A stretch of 28,769 nt of DNA from DAISJM01 sp036821485 (GTDB lineage: Bacteria; Verrucomicrobiota; Kiritimatiellia; CAIQIC01; JAGNIJ01). The position numbers and the translations under genes were made by a program. The stretch is from assembly GCA_036821485.1 (NCBI GenBank), contig DAISJM010000042.1, positions 1-28,769 on the forward strand, read 5' to 3'. Positions 23,870 through 28,769 of this stretch are shown piece by piece (within the stretch, counting starts at the first letter, position 1; every line of letters starts with the position of its first letter). Below the pieces are notes generated by a model. The model worked only from the letters and a program-made list of their open reading frames with translations, was not told the DNA's origin and did not search any database.

Positions 23870-24886
23870 TCAGCGCAGACCCATCTGGATCATCTTCTCG
23901 GCGATCTGGATGGCGTTCAGCGCGGCACCCTTCCACAGGTTGTCACCCGCGACGAACAATGCCAAGCCGTTCTCCACACTGCTATCCTTGCGGATGCGCC
24001 CCACCAGCATCTCGTTCTTGCCCGAGCACGCGATTGGCGTCGGAAATACGGAGTGGGCCAGATCGTCCACGACACGGACGCCTTCGGCGCACGACAGAAT
24101 CTCACGGGCGCGTTCCGCACTGATCGGCTTTTCAAACTCGACGTGCAACGCCTCGCTGTGACCGTTCAACACGGGCACGCGTACGCAGGTTGACACCACG
24201 CGAATCGACGAATCGCCGAGGATCTTGTGGGTCTCCCTCTTCAACTTGACCTCTTCGGTCGTATAGCCCGGCTCGTCATCCTTCGCACTGCCGATCTGGG
24301 CAATGACGTTGAAAGCAATCTGGCAGGGATAGACGGATCTCGTGATCTCGCGACCCTCAGCCCATGCACGAACCTGATCCTGCAATTCCTTCACCGCGGC
24401 GCTGCCGGTGCCCGACACAGCCTGGTAGGTGCAGCACACAATCCGACGGATCTTCGCTTCCTTGTGCAGTGGCGCCAGCGGCATCAGCGCAATCGCCGTG
24501 CTGCAGTTTGGATTTGCAATGAGGCCCTGGTGATTCCTCAACGCCTCGGCATTGATTTCGGGGACCACGAGCGGAACCCGTGGATCCATGCGGAAATCAT
24601 CGCCGTTGTCGATGACCACGCAACCACGCTGCGCCGCCTCCCACCCAAACGTCTTGGATGCGCCCTTTGAACCCTCGGTACCGGCGAAGAATGCGAAATC
24701 CATCCCGGAGAAGGCCTCCGGAGTGGTGGCCTTGACATGATAGGTCTCGCCGTCGATCTCTTCCGGCCGCTCCGACCGCGCCAGGATGGTCAGGTTTGAA
24801 TACGGGAACTGGCGCTGCTTCAGAAGTCGCACCATCTCGGTGCCGACCGCGCCAATACCCACCACGCCAACATTGTACTTCTTCAT
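23870..24886 (-). CDS. asd: Aspartate-semialdehyde dehydrogenase
   Basis: A 338-residue enzyme that reduces aspartyl phosphate to aspartate semialdehyde with NADPH, the branch point to lysine/diaminopimelate, threonine and methionine. The N-terminal Rossmann motif is VGVVGIGAVGTEMVRLL. The catalytic cysteine is C128 in LIANPNCSTA, followed by CTYQAVSGTGSAAVKEL, and the histidine region is RVPVLNGHSEALHVEF. The ATG at 24886 is chosen because AGAGGA lies about 8 nt upstream; an ATG two codons earlier would be too close to it. It is 37 bp after leuB and probably shares its transcript. The terminator at 23812-23841 ends it. It is full length. Confidence 0.96.
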   Translation of the reverse strand: MKKYNVGVVGIGAVGTEMVRLLKQRQFPYSNLTILARSERPEEIDGETYHVKATTPEAFSGMDFAFFAGTEGSKGASKTFGWEAAQRGCVVIDNGDDFRMDPRVPLVVPEINAEALRNHQGLIANPNCSTAIALMPLAPLHKEAKIRRIVCCTYQAVSGTGSAAVKELQDQVRAWAEGREITRSVYPCQIAFNVIAQIGSAKDDEPGYTTEEVKLKRETHKILGDSSIRVVSTCVRVPVLNGHSEALHVEFEKPISAERAREILSCAEGVRVVDDLAHSVFPTPIACSGKNEMLVGRIRKDSSVENGLALFVAGDNLWKGAALNAIQIAEKMIQMGLR

Positions 24887-24923
24887 GCTCATCGTCCTCT
24901 TGCGCTCATCCGTGCCGAAGTCG

Positions 24924-25991
24924 TTACTCCGCAACTTTCGCAGCCACCAGGTCGCCCACTTCTGTAGTACTATACCCCATCTTGCCGGCTGCCTGACTCT
25001 TCATCTTGTTGCCCGTAACATACATGACGGCCGATTCGATCGCTGCAGCAGCCTTCTTCTCGCCCAGCGTATCCAGCATCATCATGCCCGCGCAGATCGC
25101 CGCCATCGGGTTGATCACATTCTTACCCGTGTACTTCGGCGCGGAACCACCGATGGGCTCGAACATGCTCACGCCCTTCGGATTGATGTTACCGCCGGCC
25201 GCCACGCCCATGCCGCCCTGCGTGATCGCGCCCAGGTCCGTGATGATGTCGCCGAACATGTTGCCCGTGACGATCACATCGAACCACTCGGGGTTCTTCA
25301 CCATCCACATGCACGTCGCGTCAACGTGGTAGTACTCGCGCTTGATGTCGGGAAACTCCTTCTCGCCCATCTCGTGGAACGCCCTCTCCCACAGGTCGTA
25401 GAGGAACGTCAGCACGTTGGTCTTGCCGCACAGCGCCAGGGTCTTCTTCTTGTTGCGCGCGCGGGCCAGTTCGAACGCATAGCGCAGGCAGCGGTCGACC
25501 TGGAAACGGCTGTAGACGGCGCTCTGAACCGCCACCTCGTGCGGCGTGCCCTTCATGGTGACGCCGCCGGTCCCCGTGTACGCATCGCCCGAGTTCTCAC
25601 GCACCACCACATAGTCGATCTCGTCCGGTCCCTTGTCTTTCAGGGGGCAAGGCACGCCGGGATACAGCTTCACCGGGCGCAGGTTGATGTACTGATCCAA
25701 GTCGAAGCGAAGGCGCAGGAGAATGCCCTTCTCGAGGATGCCGGGCTTGACGTCCGGATGACCGATGGCGCCAAGCAGGATCGAATCGTACTTCCGCATC
25801 TCGTCGGCCGCGGAATTCGGGAGCACCTCGCCCGTGCGAAGATAGCGGGCCCCGCCGAAATCATAGTCGGTGAAGTTCAACTTGAAACCGAACTTCTTCG
25901 AGACAGCGTCCAAAACCTTGACGCCTTCACGGGCCACTTCAGGCCCCGTACCGTCGCCGCCGATCACCGCGATATTGTAGCTTTTGCTCAT
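24924..25991 (-). CDS. leuB: 3-Isopropylmalate dehydrogenase
   Basis: A 355-residue member of the isocitrate/isopropylmalate dehydrogenase family, which oxidises and decarboxylates 3-isopropylmalate with NAD+ in leucine synthesis. It begins IAVIGGDGTGPEVAREG. The substrate-site arginines lie in GILLRLRFDLDQYINLRPVKLYPG, a variant typical of the actinobacterial-like LeuB subgroup, and VVRENSGDAYTG and GNMFGDIITDLGA are the metal and cofactor regions. GSAPKYTGKNVINPMAAI is the adenine-site loop. The length and the neighbouring asd favour LeuB, but tartrate or homoisocitrate dehydrogenases are close relatives. The start at 25991 has AAAGGTG 5-7 nt upstream; an in-frame ATG 28 codons earlier would begin inside the inverted repeat. 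Confidence 0.88.
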   Translation of the reverse strand: MSKSYNIAVIGGDGTGPEVAREGVKVLDAVSKKFGFKLNFTDYDFGGARYLRTGEVLPNSAADEMRKYDSILLGAIGHPDVKPGILEKGILLRLRFDLDQYINLRPVKLYPGVPCPLKDKGPDEIDYVVVRENSGDAYTGTGGVTMKGTPHEVAVQSAVYSRFQVDRCLRYAFELARARNKKKTLALCGKTNVLTFLYDLWERAFHEMGEKEFPDIKREYYHVDATCMWMVKNPEWFDVIVTGNMFGDIITDLGAITQGGMGVAAGGNINPKGVSMFEPIGGSAPKYTGKNVINPMAAICAGMMMLDTLGEKKAAAAIESAVMYVTGNKMKSQAAGKMGYSTTEVGDLVAAKVAE

Positions 25992-26035
25992 GTGTTCACC
26001 TTTCTGAAATCCAACATCCTGACGCCCTGATGCGA

Positions 26036-26087
26036 TTTTTCCAAGGGTTGGAAAATCGCGCTCGAAATTTTCCAACCCTTGGAAAAA
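26036..26087. repeat. Nested inverted repeat: two 21-bp arms, each itself a near palindrome
   Basis: Bases 26036-26056 and 26067-26087 are exact reverse complements over 21 nt, separated by CGCGCTCGAA. Each arm contains TTTTCCAA-N3-TTGGAAAA (GGG in the left, CCC in the right) and so is also an 8+8 palindrome. As RNA it can fold as one 21-bp hairpin or as two small ones. It lies 20 nt past the 3' end of tRNA-Glu and 45 nt before the leuB start, both on the - strand, so it could end the tRNA transcript, act in the leuB leader or be a dispersed repeat. There is no T-run. Confidence 0.85.
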
Positions 26088-26106
26088 CCAGCCGGCAGCA
26101 GCCTCA

Positions 26107-26182
26107 TGGCGACCCCAACCGGATTCGAACCGGTGTTACCAGGATGAAAACCTGGTGTCCTAGGCCTCTAGACGATGGGGTC
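26107..26182 (-). tRNA. tRNA-Glu (anticodon UUC)
   Basis: On the - strand the acceptor arms GACCCCA and TGGGGTC pair. The anticodon arm CCAGG-TTTTCAT-CCTGG gives anticodon TTC, and the T arm is CCGGTTCGAATCCGG. The discriminator is G and CCA is encoded (26109-26107). It is 76 nt including CCA. Confidence 0.95.
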
Positions 26183-26216
26183 ACACGCCCTGTCGCCGCC
26201 AAATGGCGCGGGCGGT

Positions 26217-26244
26217 ACGATAACAGAAGACGATTGGCGGGCAA
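26217..26244 (-). promoter_or_regulatory. Probable promoter of tRNA-Glu
   Basis: On the - strand TTGCCC (26244-26239) and TATCGT (26222-26217) are separated by 16 bp. A start about 7 nt on would give a leader of roughly 28 nt before the tRNA. Both boxes match the consensus at 4 of 6 positions only. Confidence 0.45.
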
Positions 26245-26376
26245 CCAAAATCTGCCTCGGATTGCCCCCTTTTGCCGAAGGCCTGCATGCGGAAACAGGC
26301 CCGGCCAATGCGGCTTGCCCGCACATTGAATATAAGGTAGACCTAGACCGTCCAATCAGGCAGGAGGAGACAAATC

Positions 26377-27000
26377 ATGAATATGAAGTTTGTAGCGTCT
26401 GCGAAGATAATGACGGCCGCCGCGCTGGTATTGGGACTCTGTGGTTGCCAGGCTTTCCGGGCATCCACCACCGACCTCAACGTGAATGACCCGGAGCACA
26501 TGGGCGCCAGCTACGACTATAGCGACATGCGCAAGCTCACGGAAGAGGTCGCCAACGAACTGATCGGCAGCGAATTCCTGATCAAGCAGCAGACTCCGCC
26601 CGTCATGGTGGTTGTCGGCGTGCAAAACCGTACATCGGACCACAACGATACCAAGAGCCTGACGGACCGGATTCGCACCATGGTGCTCAAGTCCGGCAAA
26701 GCCCAGTTCATCAACGAATCCCGCCGCGACGAGTTGCTGCGGGAACAGGGCTACCAGGCGGCCAATGCCACGAAGGAAACCCAGGTTGCCGTCAGTCGCC
26801 AGATGGGAGCGAAGTACATGCTGAGCGGCTCGCTGGTCGAAATGGAATCCCGCTCGCCGCGGCAAGCCCGGCTCTCCCGCCAGGAAATCAAGTACTACAA
26901 GCTGACGATCGAGGTCACCGATCTCGAAACCAGCCTCATCGCATGGACCACCGAGAAGGAATTCTCGCGTAAGGCCAGCCTGCCGCTCATCGGCTGGTAA
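26377..27000 (+). CDS. LpoB-like penicillin-binding-protein activator lipoprotein
   Basis: A 207-residue lipoprotein. A strong AGGAGGAGA precedes the ATG at 26377. The signal peptide ends in GLCGC with the lipidated Cys at residue 24. The mature domain (about 45-200) has the LpoB pattern: MVVVGVQNRTSDHNDTKSLTDRIRTMVLKSGKAQFINESRRDELLREQGYQAA, then QMGAKYMLSGSLVEME and KLTIEVTDLETSLIAWTTEKEFSR. LpoB spans the periplasm from the outer membrane and activates PBP1b-type peptidoglycan synthases. It lacks the long Pro-rich linker of the E. coli protein. It forms an operon with the next gene (9-bp gap). Confidence 0.88.
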   Translation: MNMKFVASAKIMTAAALVLGLCGCQAFRASTTDLNVNDPEHMGASYDYSDMRKLTEEVANELIGSEFLIKQQTPPVMVVVGVQNRTSDHNDTKSLTDRIRTMVLKSGKAQFINESRRDELLREQGYQAANATKETQVAVSRQMGAKYMLSGSLVEMESRSPRQARLSRQEIKYYKLTIEVTDLETSLIAWTTEKEFSRKASLPLIGW

Positions 27001-27009
27001 GGCGGCTTC

Positions 27010-28182
27010 ATGAACGCGCGGCGTACCATCGCTTGCCTGCGACTGGTCGGGGCGGCCATCTTGGCCGCCCTGCTGGTCTCGGGCTGCGCCACGCCTGCGC
27101 TGGATGCTTCCCGGCACGACTTCTACCAGGGAAACTATGATAAGGCCGAGAAGGAACTCGCCGATATCCCGGCGACGGACAAGGACCGTGTGCTCTATCT
27201 CATGGAGCGCGGCACTGTCCGGCAGGCCCGCGGCCGCTACGAGGATAGTTCACGAGACTTCATCGCTGCGTCGGACGGAATCGACAAGCTCGAAACCTAC
27301 AGCCTTTCAAGAGGCGCATCGAGCATGGTCATCAACGATGCCGTGCAGGATTTCCGCGGCGCACCCTACGAACGATCGTTGCTCCATGCCTTCACCGCAA
27401 AGGATTTTCTCGCGCTCGGCAAATGGGACGATGCGGCCGTCGAGGCCCGCAGAATCATCAAGACGCTGGACCCGATGGCCCGCGGTGACTACCCGGAAGA
27501 TGCCTACTCGCGCTACATGGCAGGCTTCTGCCTGGAACTGATCGATGACCCGTCCAACGCGGCGCTCCAATATCGCAAGGCTGCGGGACTCATGCAGAGC
27601 GGATGGATCAACGAGAACACCGGACGGTTCCTGGCTGCGCCACCCGCTGCCGGCGTGGCACCTCGCGAAGCGGCCCCGGCTCACGAACTCGTCTGCTTCA
27701 TTCTCATCGGCGGTTCGGGATCGGGCTCAAGCTATGCCCACGGCGGTGGGGCTGTTTACGCCACCGTGGAGAACGAAGGCCAGACACTGGGCCGCAGTTA
27801 CCATCTCTCCGACACGGCAGAACTGGCTTTCTCCACGGAACAGGTGGAGGCCGTCCGCAAGGCGGCCAAGACCGTCGGCCGCGTGCTGGTGAAGGAAGCC
27901 ATTGCGGAATCGTTCGAGCAGCGCAACAATCCGTTCCTGGCCGATCTCATTCGCTTTGTGATGATCGGCCTGCTGGAACGGCCGGACACGCGGCGCTGGG
28001 AAACCCTGCCCAGGCTCCTACAGGTGGCCAGGGTCCCCTGCCCCGCAGGCCTCAAGGCGTTCGACGTGACCTTCCGCAACGCAGCCGGCACGCCGGTTCA
28101 GACCCAGCACGTCGTGAAACCCATCAGCCAGCGCGGGAACATCTACGTTTCGTTTTGCCGCGATCTTCCCCTGGCGCCCTGA
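27010..28182 (+). CDS. COG3014-like lipoprotein, partner of the LpoB gene
   Basis: A 390-residue lipoprotein with signal peptide ending LLVSGC (Cys 26). The first about 180 residues are helical with TPR-like character (DFYQGNYDKAEKELADIPATDKDRVLYLMERGTVRQARGRYEDSSRDF; later EDAYSRYMAGFCLELIDDPSNAALQYRKAAGLM). After a linker the C-terminal part includes ELVCFILIGGSGSG and a Gly-rich stretch, then beta-like segments. This matches the uncharacterised COG3014 lipoproteins that are commonly encoded beside lpoB, which suggests a role in the same peptidoglycan-synthesis complex. Function is not established. Its stop lies 14 bp from the convergent gene on the - strand. Confidence 0.78.
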   Translation: MNARRTIACLRLVGAAILAALLVSGCATPALDASRHDFYQGNYDKAEKELADIPATDKDRVLYLMERGTVRQARGRYEDSSRDFIAASDGIDKLETYSLSRGASSMVINDAVQDFRGAPYERSLLHAFTAKDFLALGKWDDAAVEARRIIKTLDPMARGDYPEDAYSRYMAGFCLELIDDPSNAALQYRKAAGLMQSGWINENTGRFLAAPPAAGVAPREAAPAHELVCFILIGGSGSGSSYAHGGGAVYATVENEGQTLGRSYHLSDTAELAFSTEQVEAVRKAAKTVGRVLVKEAIAESFEQRNNPFLADLIRFVMIGLLERPDTRRWETLPRLLQVARVPCPAGLKAFDVTFRNAAGTPVQTQHVVKPISQRGNIYVSFCRDLPLAP

Positions 28183-28196
28183 CACCGGGGCCATGA

Positions 28197-28769
28197 TCAA
28201 CGTTTTGCATCCGCTTGGCGCGGAAGCCTGCCTATCCACGTGTTACGCACAGCGTAGAACCATTCCAGTTCCGGAATGCGAGGCCTCCGATCGGGCGGAT
28301 CCATGATGACAAGCCGATCTTCGAATCTCATGCGTCGGACCCAAGGTTCATAGGCCCTCGGGTCGCCATAGGTGAGCTGCAGCGTCCGGAGGATGTCGAG
28401 ATCCTGCTCGGGCATCAGACCGGTTTCGAAGCCGAGAATGTAGCGCCAGGGCGCCTGCGGGTTTTTGAAAAATGTACGGAAGAACACGGCCATCTCACCA
28501 CTGTAGAGTGTGCCGTTCTCCCCGGGCATCCACTCAGCCAGCCGTGGGTCAGCGGCATCAAGGTATTCGATGGAAAGTGACTTCGTCCAGCGGGCTTGCA
28601 GATCGCTCGTCGTTCCGAAGTACAACGCTGCGCAAGCCAGCGCGCAAACCAACAGCCTGCGCGGTGCGTCGATCGGCAGCGATTCAGCCAGGACGCCTTC
28701 AAATTCCTGCGCCATCCAGACCATCATCGCAATGAGTCCCCAGTCAACCCAGAATCGTATGACGGCAAG
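28197..28769 (-). CDS. C-terminal part of an unidentified membrane protein, runs off the right edge
   Basis: The frame is open to the window edge, so at least 190 C-terminal residues are present and the true start lies to the right. The visible part begins LAVIRFWVDWGLIAMMVWMAQ, a hydrophobic run, has a second helix (RRLLVCALACAALYFG, near residue 60), and ends in a polar domain of about 125 residues with many Trp, Pro and Arg residues (WMPGENGTLYSGEMAVFFRTFFKNPQAPWRYILGFETG). The pattern, helices followed by a soluble tail, fits a polytopic membrane protein, perhaps of the GT-C glycosyltransferase kind, but I recognise no family motif. Confidence 0.6.
   Translation of the reverse strand, partial: LAVIRFWVDWGLIAMMVWMAQEFEGVLAESLPIDAPRRLLVCALACAALYFGTTSDLQARWTKSLSIEYLDAADPRLAEWMPGENGTLYSGEMAVFFRTFFKNPQAPWRYILGFETGLMPEQDLDILRTLQLTYGDPRAYEPWVRRMRFEDRLVIMDPPDRRPRIPELEWFYAVRNTWIGRLPRQADAKR

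Noticed and set aside
24594..26030. Long + strand open frames antisense to asd and leuB
   Set aside because: Both are opposite to well-supported enzyme genes and contain no recognisable motif.
26310..26376. TATAAG upstream of the lpoB-like gene as a -10 box
   Set aside because: The nearest TTGCCC lies only 10 bp before it, too short a spacer, and no -35 box is found at 16-18 bp.
1..28769. CRISPR array, insertion sequence or rRNA operon
   Set aside because: No regularly spaced direct repeats, transposase gene with terminal repeats or rRNA sequence was seen on reading either strand.

Overview
The window is about 28.8 kb of GC-rich bacterial chromosome. No rRNA or strict phylogenetic marker is present, so the lineage is inference. 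An outer-membrane lipoprotein TolC, an RND pump, LpoB and several lipoproteins indicate a diderm cell. The mixture of membrane-anchored TPR proteins, a TMTC-like DUF1736/TPR protein, a TM plus coiled-coil protein of an unnamed type and TTTTCCAA...TTGGAAAA palindromes suggests a PVC-superphylum bacterium, perhaps Kiritimatiellota or Verrucomicrobiota (low to moderate confidence).

Region 1 (1-4522, + strand) looks like the end of a mobile or defence island. It holds the 3' part of a fused type I methyltransferase/specificity gene (HsdM-HsdS), a HipA_2-type kinase gene and a DUF3037 gene, the three joined by short overlaps, then a RadC gene. By eye, the HipA/DUF3037 stretch is less GC-rich than the rest. 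The island abuts the 3' end of a tRNA-Gly(UCC) gene, a classic integration site.

Region 2 (4523-14982, - strand) is core chromosome. It contains tRNA-Gly with its own promoter, a TetR-MFP-RND-TolC efflux operon with a perfect palindrome touching the regulator's start codon, a hybrid histidine kinase with degenerate ATP-binding boxes, tsaD, and a CtpA-type S41 protease.

Region 3 (15119-17439, + strand) is a pair of membrane-anchored TPR proteins. The second may begin at an ATA codon inside the stop of the first. It converges on, and overlaps by 56 bp, the - strand set comEC, thiD and a TMTC-like TPR membrane protein (17384-22455).

Region 4 (22624-23744, + strand) is a compact envelope operon with a strong promoter and ribosome-binding site: a TM plus coiled-coil protein split by a one-base frameshift, a 42-residue single-pass peptide and a short lipoprotein. 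A hairpin terminator that can act in both directions separates it from leuB-asd (23870-25991, - strand; leucine and aspartate-family biosynthesis).

Region 5 holds tRNA-Glu(UUC), a nested 21-bp inverted repeat, then an LpoB-like and a COG3014-like lipoprotein gene pair (26377-28182, + strand) and the 3' end of an unidentified membrane protein running off the right edge.

The best candidates for something new are the HsdMS-HipA_2-DUF3037 operon, the frameshifted three-gene envelope module and the nested palindrome.
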